From: Entrophospora sp. SA101
Lineage: Eukaryota; Glomeromycota; Glomeromycetes; Entrophosporales; Entrophosporaceae
Direction of reading: 5' to 3'
Length of the DNA: 30,955 bases
Assembly (NCBI GenBank): GCA_958430865.1
Contig: CAUDNR010002280.1
Coordinates: 1-30,955, forward strand
Shown: piece by piece, positions 10,269 to 21,414 of the stretch
Position numbering within the stretch: the stretch's first letter is position 1
How the letters are laid out: each line of letters begins with the position of its first letter
Notes under the pieces: generated by a model
The model's input: the letters and a program-made list of their open reading frames with translations, nothing else
Database searches by the model: none
Told to the model about the DNA's origin: nothing
Translations under genes and position numbers: made by a program

Positions 10269-10516
10269 GTAGAGAGCTTCGAAAATTTGCTGAAAATAAA
10301 CATAATGAAGTTTTTAAAAATGATAATGATAATAGTAATAATACTAATAGTAGTGGTGGTAGTAGTGCTTTGCAACAAGCACACAAATCACATCCAGACG
10401 CATATCATAAAAGTAGAATATTGGATGAAGAGATTGCTAAATCTAAGAACTTTAAAAGTTATACAAGTAATAGTTCGTTAAATAATCTTGATTGTGACTC
10501 TTTTTCTAAATGTTAA
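9067..10516 (+). CDS. TKL-type protein kinase-like protein, full-length copy
   Basis: Exons are 9067-9606 and 9680-10516 with a GT-AG intron, giving 458 aa. The N-terminus carries a CxxC..CxxC motif (Cys59/62 and 72/75), then a linker with WTSGNNIIDDFI and EWIPFEQFEDI that is typical of the kinase family expanded in Glomeromycotina. Kinase signatures are TEGGFSSIYTA, Lys165, HCDLHSGN, VAPEVL, SDIYSVGMLMWE and CWDVDPSKRPT. The DFG motif reads HLG (His273; codon 9956-9958), so the magnesium-binding Asp is absent. The tail is Asn/Ser-rich and probably disordered. These kinases are thought to be signalling proteins; the substrate is unknown. Without the DFG Asp, catalysis is likely weak or lost, but the other key residues are kept, so a scaffold or nucleotide-sensing role is possible. 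Confidence 0.85.
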
Positions 10517-11453
10517 CAAAGGTGAATAAAAATTTCATTATTAATTAATTATTTGGAAATTACTATCCATTACTAACAATATTAATTAATTAATAAACAT
10601 TAAATTCTATAATAAGAAATATTCGAGTTTAATGATAGATGAGTGTATGGGAACTGAATTGTATTCAGTAAAAGAAAGACTTAGCTCCTTGGGAACAACT
10701 GATGGAACAAAGGAGAGATTGGGATATGGCACTTGTTCAAGTGACGTAAATGATGAAAAGGTACACAAGAAAAATATAAAAAAAGACTTTGGAATACATG
10801 TTTATAAGTTTTTTTTGTGAGACTTTAACCAAGGAGCACACCATTAAGGAGAAATTGGATATTGGAAATTTTGCAGTCTGCTTTTCTTTTTGGAGGACAT
10901 GAATGGTCTACATCTACTACATCTACATACTGCAAGAGGATGTATATCTCTGAACTACAAATACAGTGCCCTTCAGAAAAGAAAAAACTTATCTACAAGA
11001 AAGCAGGACGTAGATTAAAATAAAAAAGACTGATAAGTATACGCAACAGAAAAAAGATAAAGAAAGACACTAAGAAACAACTCAACAAAAAAAAAACCAA
11101 TTGATACCTAATCTGTTATACCTCAATTATCTTTATGAATAATTAAAAAAATGAAATTATGATATATACCAAAATTATTTTGTTCGTGATAACCTAGACT
11201 TTCCAAAGGATTCCATGATTTTCCATTTATGACATACAATGCAAGTCACCTGGTCTCAGAAATTGCCAAATTTTTTTTTTAAATATGCAATAATTTATTT
11301 AAACAAAAAAAATTTAATTTTAAAAAAAATTTACATGAAGAAAATGATGATGATGATGATGATGATACATTAATATCAAAATTTTTACAAATAAATTACT
11401 AATAATAATAAGAGGATTAATAAAGTAAATTAAAAAAAAATCAAAACATGTTA
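10517..11453. other. Intergenic stretch with unexplained short reading frames
   Basis: The stretch separates the 3' ends of the kinase (+) and DCP2 (-). A + strand frame at 10632-10820 (62 codons, with GTTDGTKERLGYG) and another open frame ending near 11023 have less extreme composition than the surroundings. They match nothing I know and have no evident splice partners. They may be remnants of a decayed gene. A GAT microsatellite lies at about 11345-11367. Confidence 0.4.
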
Positions 11454-14114
11454 CTATATTTGAGTTGTTATCCAATCAAGTAATTGTCTTTCTTGTGCCT
11501 TTATTTCTTCATAAAGTGCATTATTAGCAGAAGTATCTTGAATTGGATGTGGAATTGTCATAGGATTTAATAATAATGCATGGTTATTATTATTATAATA
11601 AATATTATTATTGTTGTAATAGCTGTTGATGTTATTGCTGTTATTATAAAGAGAAGGTGATTGTAATATTTTATTATATAATGGATTGCTGTTTGAAGAA
11701 GAATTTATTTGATGAATATATTCTATATTTTTATTATGATTTTCCAATTGTTTATTAATTACTGCTGCAGCATTAGATGATGAGGATGCTATTGATTTTG
11801 TTGGTTGAAGTATGCTGAGCAATGAATTTTTTCGTTGAGTTTCCAAATCATTATCAACTAGGGATGGCACGAGTACTTTATCATCAATAGATATTGTAGC
11901 TCTGGTAGTGGTGTTATTATTTTGATTCGTGACATTGATCCTTTTATTGTAATCGAAAATAGCAGGTTCATATGGACCAACTGGAGCGTTATGATTAAAT
12001 GATGATTGATCAGGATCCAGTTTAGAAATAAGTATTCTACGATTAGGTTGAACAGAAATTGGCACTGAAACATTATTGTTACTACTACTATTACTGCTGC
12101 TACTACTGCTATCAATGCTGCTGCTATCATTACTGCTGCTGCTATTACTTCTGCTACTATCATCATTAGTGGCGGTGATGGTGTTATTGATATTATTTCC
12201 GAGGTCGACTTTAATTGATATGGGTTTTAGATTTAATTTGGTATTCACCTCAATAAGTTTATATTCTGGCTTGTCATTGATGTTTAAATTATTATTAGTG
12301 GTAGTATAATTATTATTATTGTCATTGTTAGTATTGTTATCGTCATTGTTGTTGTTATCATCATCATCATTATTAGCATAATTGTCTTTAAGTGAATGAT
12401 CCTTTTTATCAACAAATGAATGAGAAGGCAGAAAAATCCTGATTGGACGAAACCTTAAATTCAATTTTGTGTTTACATTAATCAATTCATATTTGGGCTT
12501 TTCGCTAGTGTTGCTGCTACTACTAATAGTAGTGTTCCTGGTACTAGTAGCAGGTTTTGATTTTGATTTTTTTTGTATAATATAAATCAGCCTTAGCTTT
12601 ACCTTTTCTACTATTGTTGTTGTAATTATTATCATCTTCATCCTCTACATGATTGTCATTATCATTGTCATCAATGAAATCCAAACCTTCCTCATCATCA
12701 TCATCCTCTTCTATCTCCTCGCTTTCAGAATAAATGATCTCTGATTCGTATGAAGATTTCGTGTTATCATTAATATTATTGCTGTCATCTAATGGATATG
12801 ATTTCTTTTTTCCAACATTAACATTATCACTTCTTCCTGCTTTATTGCTATTATTGGCATTATTATTTTTGTTTTTACGCTTGGGATTATTTCGCGCTAG
12901 TACCCATTTTCGTAAGCGACTTTTTTTTTGAAAAAAAAAACCATCACATTACTTTAGAAGGAGAAAATTATATCTATTAAAAAAAAAAAAAAAGTAAAAA
13001 ATAAATTTTGTTTATACATACGTAACAAACGGAACAACCATGTAATATCTACTGCTACCATATTTTACACAACCACCACCACAATTAAAGGGTGATTCTT
13101 TATTACGGTTTTTTGACCAAGTGGGAAGATCTGAAAGATTATGCCATTCTATTTTCTAAAAAAAATAATTTTTTTAATAAAAAAATATTAATATATTATA
13201 TATATATGATAAATGTTGTTTTTATTGTTTGAACAATAACAATAATGGAATCTAATCAATAACCTACGCTGATTTCTTTGCGCGTTTGTGGACAAAATTC
13301 GGTAGCTTCTAGTACGCCAACCACTATATACAATCTAATTCTTTGACCACGAATTGTTATTTCCACAAAATCTTTTTCTTTGATAAGTGGTGTGATATCA
13401 TACCCAGTCTCTTCGAATACCTATAAAAAAAAAATCATTTATAGTTTATTTTTTTTCGTTTTTTCAAAAATAAACAATAATGTGTATCGGTAATGTATTT
13501 GATTGACGTACCTCTCTGGCAGCGCAGATTGAATCAAGTTCGTCTTTATTTATTTTACCTTTTGGAAAACCCCAACCTGATCGTGAAGACCAACCTTTTA
13601 CCAATAATACTTTATCCATTGTAGAATTTAACATTATTGCGCCACAAACTGGAACTCTAATCTTGTACTTCATGAAATCTCCAAACGCCTTTTCATGCTC
13701 GTTCCTCCATTTGAAAAGCAACGGACAATGATCAAAAAGTGTTAAACAGAGTTAAGTTGAAAAATACAATTATAACGGTATGATTATTGCTATTATTATT
13801 ATTATTATTGCAGAAAAAAAATAAAAAGGATATATCTTGCAGAAAAGACTTTTAATGTGAAGCTGGGTAAACTTGGATTTTGTTCACGAACAAAATCTTC
13901 GTAGAACCAATGAGCTTGTTCAATTTGAAAGCAAATACGTTCTATGGAAGACAATTCCTCTTCAGGAACATTTATTATAAAACGACTGTAAAATATTCTT
14001 TTATTATTATAATGTAGACTAAATGACCATAGGAACCAAAAAGTAGTAAAAATAATAAATAAACCTTGATAGGTCGTCTAGAATTTGGGTAAATGTTGCA
14101 GTTTCAAACGACAT
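11454..14114 (-). CDS. DCP2: mRNA-decapping enzyme DCP2 (Nudix hydrolase)
   Basis: Six minus-strand exons: 14065-14114, 13834-13985, 13512-13738, 13268-13420, 13022-13155, 11454-12919. DCP2 removes the m7G cap and commits mRNA to 5'-3' decay in cytoplasmic granules. The N-terminal regulatory domain has [13 protein letters not shown], the typical block A helix. The Nudix box is complete: G128-x5-E134-x7-REVFEETG, split between exons 3 and 4. Block B (RLRKWV) opens exon 6. The C-terminal half is disordered, rich in Asn, Ser and Asp. It has an LLSIL element resembling the leucine-rich motifs that bind Edc3, and ends [17 protein letters not shown]. Introns 1, 3, 4 and 5 are GT-AG; intron 2 looks U12-type AT-AC. 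The last exon needs a one-base frame correction at the A8 run (12567-12574) to join the acidic part to the conserved C-terminal part; with it the protein is about 726 aa. The catalytic domain is certain, the tail less so. Confidence 0.93.
12228..12500 (-). repeat. Duplicated 15-residue motif in the DCP2 tail
   Basis: Two copies of KPxYxLIxVNTKLNL are encoded at 12456-12500 and 12228-12272 on the minus strand. Each is followed by a PIxI segment. Between them lies an Asp/Asn-rich linker. Conservation of this motif inside otherwise low-complexity sequence shows that this reading frame is the translated one. It also suggests a repeated short linear motif for a binding partner, which I cannot name. 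Confidence 0.7.
13739..13833 (-). other. U12-type AT-AC intron in DCP2
   Basis: Read on the minus strand the intron starts with ATATCCTTTTT, a perfect match to the minor-spliceosome donor, and ends CAC. A branch-site core CTTAAC (13756-13751) lies about 13 nt before the end, the usual distance. Removing these 95 nt joins the codons for FSAR and FFDHCPLL in frame, which restores the DCP2 N-terminal domain. No AG lies between the in-frame TAA at 13754-13752 and the conserved DHCP codons, so a GT-AG intron cannot explain the junction. Confidence 0.85.
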
Positions 14115-14276
14115 TTTTAATTTTTTTCAGATGTGTAAAAGATTCGTTTTTTTTATTTTGGTTTTAAAAATTTTTGAAAGAAAAAATCACACGCACAATA
14201 TATGAATTTGATCGACATTTATACTATTATTTTTGCGGTTAAAGTAAATAAAATGATTTTTTTTTGTTTTTTTTTT

Positions 14277-17200
14277 TTAGGGAACATAAATAACATTTTT
14301 GCCTTCAATTCTTAAAAATTGTCGTTTTATTAAGGATTTAATCTGAACGTCGATAAGTTTTCCCTTAAAATAAAAAAAATATAAATTTTGAATATTAATT
14401 ATTGATAAATAGAAAAAAATGACAAACAATAATTGTTAAATAATTTACCTGAATTTGTTGATGAAAATTATTTTTAAAATCTTTTTGTATAAAACTAATC
14501 AAACTATTTTGTTGGTAACGTTTATGCAATTTCATTAATTTCATTATCCTTGAATCTATTCTTATTTCGTTGGATATATTATAAGAAGAGGTTTGAACAT
14601 CCTCTGATGTTGATACCTTTTTCATCCCCAAATGAATGAACATGTGTGTGTTAGTTAATACATATATGTATGATATTAAATTAATTATTTTTGTTACCTG
14701 TTTTTGTGATTTTCGTTCAGCGATTATTATTGGATTGTCGACGGTTGATTCGATGTAGTTTAAGTTTTCATTAATAAAAATAGCATCGGATAAATTCAAT
14801 CTCTTTGAATTCACAAATTTATTTAACAATTTAACTTCGCCAAATATCAGTGAACTTAAAGCACTTTTTAATACTTCAAAATCTAAATAAAGAAAGTAAA
14901 TTAAATAATATAGTATGTTAATACATATATATGCATAAAATACATACATGCATACGTGCATACATGTATAATATATATTTACCTAATTCAGTATTTTTCA
15001 TAATTTCACGAATAGTGTATGATATTTGATATGATCTTGTATAGTTGAACATTTCCAATATTATAAACATGTGCATATTGATACTAAAGTACATTTTTCC
15101 CTAATAAATAATATTGAAAATATATTAATGTGAAGATCCTACTAATAATATGAATATAATAATATAATTATTATCTACCTTTGGATGAATTGAAGAAATA
15201 ATTAGATTATCATAGGAATGTAACCATTTAAGATTTCTATCTTTTCCCTTGCAATAATAATAATCTTGAAATGATTTCCTCATCAAGAACAACTAAAAAA
15301 ATTGATTAATATACACACATATATATATGTATGTATATACAATTAACATATGATGATGACGATGATGATTATGATGATGATATATTATTTACTTCATATG
15401 GTATTTTTAGATCAACAACTCCAGATGACGATCCAGTGATAAAGTTTGGCCAATAAGACCCTGTTAATATTGTTACTTTTAGATGATTAAAAATCTACAA
15501 AAATGATTGATCAATGAATGATAAGATGTTAATTATTAATTATTGAAGTCAATCAATCAATCAGTTGTTGTTGTTGGTTAATTAATATTTACATCAAAAT
15601 CTTTTTTTATTTCAATTGATTCATGGATGTCTTTAATCATTGCATTTAAATTATCTAAATATAAATCATCCCCTAAAAATGAATTATAAAACAATTATAA
15701 AATATCATAATATATATTTATATATTTTATACAACAATATAATAATAATCAATGATTTAGCATATACCTATTATCTTTAACCTGCTAAATAATGACAAAA
15801 TCCACTTTTCATTTAAAAGATTAAGATTTTTGTCATCATGGCAATAAAGTAGTCTTTTAGCAAATTTTTTCTTATAATGTTTCATGAAATAAGGTTTATC
15901 TATAAATAACAACCATTAATAATATAGCAGCAGCAGTAATAATAATAATAATAATAATAATAAAGATTATTACCATCTAATAATACGATTAATGAAGTAA
16001 TTTCTAATATTTCATCTGTTTTCTCTGATTTTGTGTTGTCTGAAGGTGTTATTATTAAATGATCAATATAATCGACTAATAAATAAGCAAATTAATAAAT
16101 AAGAAAATTAATAAATAAGCAAATTAATAAATTAATGATTAATTCATTCAAAAAACACTGGATAATTATTATCAAACAATTATTGTATTTACCACAAAAA
16201 TTAGTGATATTATCTTTTTTTTCATTGACAAATGACATAAAATTTTTATTCCACATATTTACAATATTTGAATGTTTTTCATTTGATTGAATGTTTTTAA
16301 ATTTCTTATTTAATTGACTTAATGTTTCCAAATTTTCTTTGTTGATTATTAGTGATTTTTGTGGTGAAAAGATAATGCGTGAATTATAAATATTCTAAAA
16401 AAAATAAAGAGTATCAAGAAAACATATAATTCATTTAATAAACATTAATCAATTATACTTTATACATACATACATACATATATATATATACACACACTTA
16501 CATTGATGTATTTTTTAAAGAAAATATCCAAAAAGTCAATTGAATCGATAGTCTTACAAATATCATATAATAAAACCAAATTCGCTAGACTATCAAAATC
16601 AAAAAAAACTATTGAAATGAATGAATAAATGAATGAATAAATGAGTGAATGAATGGATGGATGAATGAATGAATATTGAATAGTGAGTGAATAAACAAAT
16701 AAATAATAATATATATAAAATGAATATACCGTCCTCTCAAATGTATACCTTTTTCAATTATAATATCCATATGCCTGAGGTAATATTCATTAATCATGAT
16801 CTTAGCTGAAGATTCTCTGATATACAAATCTTCACCAAAAAAATAAGTCACTTTATCAATCTCAAACTCAATTTGTTGCTTGATCAACTTCAAATAGGTG
16901 CCTATATTACGATTTTCAATTAATGGTCGGTATGATAAACTTTTCTCACGAAAAAATTTCTTTGAATTGTCTAGAAATGCATATTTAAATGAGTCATAAA
17001 GTTCTAGTTCCTTGATTGATTGTATCATTGTCTTTATATATTCATCATAGTGACCATATTTACTACTGCTGTTAGTATTGTTGCCGTTGCTATCATTTGT
17101 GATTTTGTTGTTATTGTTGTTATTTATGTTAACATAAATATTTTGATTTCTATAAAAGTTAGTTAAATTAATTAAATTAGTCAATCAATCAATCGATTGG

Positions 17201-18944
17201 AGAAGTTATCAGGAAATAAAAATTCGATAAATCTTTTTTTTTTTTTTACCCCAATTCATTAAATGTGATTAATACAGATTTAATAAGATTATTACATATA
17301 ACATTTGCTTTTTTTAAATTATTAGAAAGCATTCTCATCCCAAATGTCCTAAAATAACAAAAATTACGTATTAATAATAAAACTACAATGGTGATATGAT
17401 GATGACGATTATGACAATGATAATAGCATGTTATATTTATTAATTAATACATTACCATAATGTTTGATTTATTTTATTGAAAACGTCTTTAAGAAATGGA
17501 TAATATTTATTGACAAAAGTCTGTAAAATAATAATGATGATCGGTTGGACAGTTAATTAGTCATCATATATTTGTTCATTCATTTATTCGGTAATTAATA
17601 AATTTAAGTATTTTACCAGCTTATATTCAAAACATTTCCAAAAGTGAAAATATAATGCAGAAAAATTTTGTCCAGGCACAGAAATTCTAGTAAATAAAGA
17701 TATAAATAATATAGATTAGGAAATGACACACCTTTACCTTCACTAGGAGCTCGGATAATTATAGTTGAACTGGTATTGTGGGAATGGTTAGAAATTGGAG
17801 ATTAAGTCTTGGAAACAAATTTACTTTGAAAAAAAAAAAAAAAGCATTTTTAAAAAATTGCTCCAAAAGGCAACTGATATGCCTTTTTTAGTAAGATTTT
17901 CCGAACGACACAAACTAATTATAATTTATCCGAGCTCCCCCCTCAGTCCACTCACACTCACACCACAATCTAACCCCCTCCTCCTCCCCCATAAAATTTA
18001 AAAAATAAAAATTAACATTACTGTTGAAGTTGAAAAATCCTAATATTGATATAATATGCTATACAACAATCCAGCACTGAGATCAAATCATTTGGCGTCA
18101 AATCATGTTTCAAGTATAACTGTTGGATATGATCTCTGTTACTTGAAAATTCATTCTCTATGGAACCAAGGTCAAAATCATTGTTTAACATAATTGAAAT
18201 GTGGTTTTTAAATTTATCAAATTCATAAAATTGATTTGCTAAAATATTATTATCATTGTTGTTGTTGTTGTAATTAGTGATTGGTGTTTCTAATGTTCTT
18301 GCTGATGTAGATGATATGGCAATAGGTATTGTTGTTGGGTATAATGAATATGGCGAATATGGCGAATATGGCAATGTTACTCCTACTGAATTTTGGGAGA
18401 AAGATGGTAATGATGGTGGACATGAATATTCATGTACAAAGTCAAAATTACACCCATATTCTCTCATATGATAATCTTTGTGAGTTGAATTGATGAAAAG
18501 ATAATTTGAAGCAAGATTAGAATTAAAAATACCATTATTATTCATCATAACATTACTTATAGGGTAGTGATTCATGGTATAAAGGCCGTTATTCATGATG
18601 TAAAAGCCATTGCCATTACTCATGGTGTTGAATCTATTGCTCATGGTGTTGTTGAGGATATTATTGTTGGAGGTAGAAGAAGAAGCAGCAGGAGCAGTAG
18701 TAGCAGTAGTTGTAATTGATGATCGATGTTGTTGTTGCTGAGTTTTTTTAAATTTTTTATTAGAGTTATTTGAAGAAAGTGGTAACCTTAATCTTGCTGC
18801 AGCCTCCTCTATTGCTGATTTTTTTGTTTTTACCATTGACATTTCCGGTGATGTGGGAGTTAGTTGTTCTGCTGATTCTATGGTTCTTTTAGTTGCTGTT
18901 GTTGTTGATCCTTTATCAGTTGATATTATTCTTTGATTTTCCAT
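14277..18944 (-). CDS. Divergent cullin with a long disordered N-terminus
   Basis: Sixteen minus-strand exons: 18022-18944, 17617-17686, 17456-17520, 17250-17348, 16730-17149, 16502-16589, 16193-16394, 15974-16075, 15768-15899, 15593-15672, 15393-15494, 15179-15292, 14983-15100, 14698-14882, 14449-14616, 14277-14363. All junctions are GT-AG in matching phase; total 984 aa. Residues 1 to about 230 are Ser/Asn/Thr-rich with a basic patch (KKFKKTQQQQ) that could be a nuclear signal. Helical cullin repeats follow, then the cullin-homology domain: FMKHYKKKFAKRLL, VTILTGSYWPNF, DRNLKWL. The C-terminal winged helix has IDSRIMKLMKLHKRYQQNSLI, aligning without gaps to IDAAIVRIMKxRK, so Lys929 is the likely NEDD8 site, and it ends RIEGKNVIYVP. 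Cullins scaffold RING E3 ubiquitin ligases. Divergence prevents assignment to CUL1, 3 or 4; the N-terminal extension recalls CUL4B. An alternative donor (GTATAC) near the end of exon 5 is possible. The stop is 162 bp upstream of the DCP2 start on the same strand. Confidence 0.88.
16610..16680. repeat. GAAT/GGAT tetranucleotide microsatellite
   Basis: Imperfect tandem units (GAAT, AAAT, GGAT) fill about 70 bp inside the cullin intron between exons 5 and 6. Coding-frame shadows with repeating HSFIH on the minus strand arise from it. Confidence 0.8.
17746..17938. mobile_element. ~193-bp MITE-like element in cullin intron 1
   Basis: The left end GGAGCTCGGATAATTATAG and the right end read on the minus strand, GGAGCTCGGATAAATTATAA, form terminal inverted repeats: 13 bp exact, longer with gaps. 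The element lies wholly within the 335-bp first intron of the cullin gene (17687-18021) and makes that intron about three times longer than most others in the gene. No target duplication is obvious. Confidence 0.55.
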
Positions 18945-19330
18945 TGTTTTTTACACTCAAAATAATTTCTTGGAGAGTTGTTTGTTATTTCAGTTTTTTT
19001 TTTAAAAAAAAAAAGAGGTCAAAAAAAGAGCTATAGTTGTTGATATTTTTCGTTAGTAACCAATTGGTTCGTGCAACGACGTGGGTTCAGCCAATCAACA
19101 ATGCTCAACGAACAGGGACCCGAGCTTTGCAATCGAAAGATGGGACCGTCGATCCAAAAAGTAACATGGATTCTTGAAAATCGTTTCCTAAAACCAAAAA
19201 ATTTGATCAGGTGGTCACACACGTATATCAATTCCATATTTACAACTCGTGTTACATGTCTTGAACCAAATCACTGGAACACTTTGTGTTTATCATTACT
19301 TGTTTTGGTGGAATATCTAATACACTGATG
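18945..19330 (-). promoter_or_regulatory. Upstream region of the cullin gene with CCAAT motifs
   Basis: This block is less AT-rich than its surroundings. It contains a palindromic CCAATTGG (19060-19067) and a CCAATC (19091-19096), candidate CCAAT-box sites 115-150 bp upstream of the cullin ATG. Two overlapping short frames on opposite strands (19031-19237, 19071-19328) have no family features. Promoter function is inferred from position only. Confidence 0.3.
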
Positions 19331-21165
19331 GTCACACATACAAAATACGAGTTTGTTCCATTTTATATATATATATGTCAAAGATATTTTATTTATTTAT
19401 TTTTTTTTGCTTTAAACAAAATCAACATTACATAATATCGATATGATTGAGTCCCACCTGCAAAAAAGGTTGTATTTGTGGAGTGGGATGTGTGTATATA
19501 TATATATATTATATGTTACCTAATTACTGTTTTCAAAAAAAAGAAATTAATTAATTATTAATTAAAAAGTGGGGAAAGGTTACCTTTTTATACCGTTTTT
19601 GATATCATAATTCATTTCCTATTTTTCACTCATTCATTCATTCATATTATTCAAAAGAAGTTATTTTTCCCTCACTAATTAATTAATTGATTGATTGATT
19701 AATTAATCGATTATTAATATCAAATTTAATCGATTAATTAAATTGAATGACTAATTCGTTTTAAAAAAAAAAATGTCCGAAATTATCATCGTTTTCAAAT
19801 TAAAATTTTTTTTTTCAATTCAAATTTCTTTCCAAATTCGTTAAAGTATACACACACAAAATATTATTTGTATGTAAAATACAGTTTGAACAATATACAA
19901 CACACACAATTAAACTCTATAATTCTTTACAATTATTATTGTTATTGTTATTATTATCATTTATAGTGTGTGTATTTACATAACATTACATATAATATAT
20001 ATATATATATATATTAAGAGTGAAAAAAATAAATAAATAATTTTTTTTTTTTAAAAATTATTGACAATATGATTTAGTGGAGAGAGAGAGAGAGAGAGAG
20101 GAAAGGGCGGCGGAATTGCAGGATGAAGGAAAAAAAATTTTCGATATTTGAATATGAAAATCACAATAATAGTAATAATAAATAATAACGACGATGGTAA
20201 TGATAACGATAGATAATATTAATTATAATAATTAATAATAATAATGATAATAATAATAATAATAATAATAGAAATAACCAGTAATTCATTCATCAACTGC
20301 TGCTTCCCACACAAAATGAAAATATAATTTAGTCTCTATTATCATTGTTGCTATCATTATTTAGTTAAAACAATGAAGGAGTTTTTAGATTAATTCAGCA
20401 AATTCAGTAAAACCACTGCTACTCCACACATTTTTCACGAATTTTAAAAAACAACCAACAATAATAAAAAAACAATGGTGAGAGAAAAAAAATGTGGTGT
20501 ATAAAAAAAGAGACAAGAAGAATAGAAAACACACGTGTAATTGTCAGTCAACAACAATTCAAATTGTAATGTCGATTTATTTTGTTTGTTTTGACGTGTC
20601 AAAAAAATAAATTTGTTACATTACCATATGTGTTATATATAATGGATGAATGAATGAATGAATGTCTTGGTGAAATGGAATTTATTTATTTATTGGTTGA
20701 TTTAGCAAAAAAATAAATAATCTATAACGATATCTGATGTTTTTTGTTTATTTGTTTTGATCGATTTGTCAATTATATATATATAAATAATAATAATTAG
20801 ATTATTAATATATTGAAAATAAAAGCAGCATATTACGTCATTGATAATTTATGAACGGACGAGACCCGTGATTGCGTTGCTTACCAATTTAATATTAGAG
20901 TTATTGGTCAAATCCAACAAAAAATTAATGAAATGATTTATTTAGTAGAAAAAAAAATTTTTTTTTGTATGTGCGTGCGTATGTGGAGATGGTTAAATAA
21001 TAAAAATAATAATTGAAAGTCCAATGTCATTGCATATTTTTTACACTAATCGTATATGTATCTTCTATAGTAATAATAATGGACATTTATTCCACCCATC
21101 AAAAATTCCTGATCTACCCAATACTTTTAATTACTACGTTTTCTATAAAAAAAACCAATACATTT
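19331..21165. other. AT-rich gene-free region with microsatellites
   Basis: I see no gene here. It holds TA, TAAT, CACA, AAT and GAAT tracts and a GA repeat at about 20080-20101. Confidence 0.6.
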
Positions 21166-21414
21166 TCACTTTCTCACCAGTAATATAATGGTAGCGATGA
21201 TAGAGAGAGCGAATGGGAGGGTAATGAGTGGTAACAGGCAGGATAGTAAAATGATCCAGCTTGGTTGCAAATTATGGAATAAATCGGTATTTCGCTTTAG
21301 ACAATGAATCAACATGATCGACATGGTGTAACCATTCCAAAAACGGTATGTATATAAAGTACAAATTTGAATACAATGAAAATGTCCTGTCATGTCACAT
21401 AATTCACCTGGCAA
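21166..21414 (-). other. Possible exon encoding a membrane segment
   Basis: An 82-codon minus-strand frame ends in a very hydrophobic stretch of about 28 residues (WIILLSCLLPLITLPFALSI) with less AT-biased codons than the surroundings. It is followed by GTGAGA, a possible donor near 21172. A downstream acceptor near 21140 would add two residues and a stop. I could not find convincing upstream exons or a family, so this may be a gene fragment or chance. Confidence 0.25.

Noticed and set aside
12076..12309. Leu-rich + strand frame opposite DCP2, and similar antisense frames at 24412-25225 and 27354-27626
   Set aside because: These are shadows of Ser/Asn/Asp codon repeats on the coding strand of real genes.
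12541..12610. A short GT-AG intron (donor GTAAAG at 12602) explaining the DCP2 frame change
   Set aside because: Acceptors at CTACTAG or TACCAG give the wrong phase for the conserved downstream frame, and the AG in GCTAAG would make an intron of about 11 nt.
13739..13833. A conventional GT-AG intron at this place in DCP2
   Set aside because: The only AG in the segment lies upstream of an in-frame TAA relative to the conserved DHCP codons, so no in-frame acceptor exists.
16609..16700. HSFIH repeat peptide at the end of a cullin-region frame
   Set aside because: It is translation of the GAAT microsatellite in an intron, beyond the exon 5 donor.
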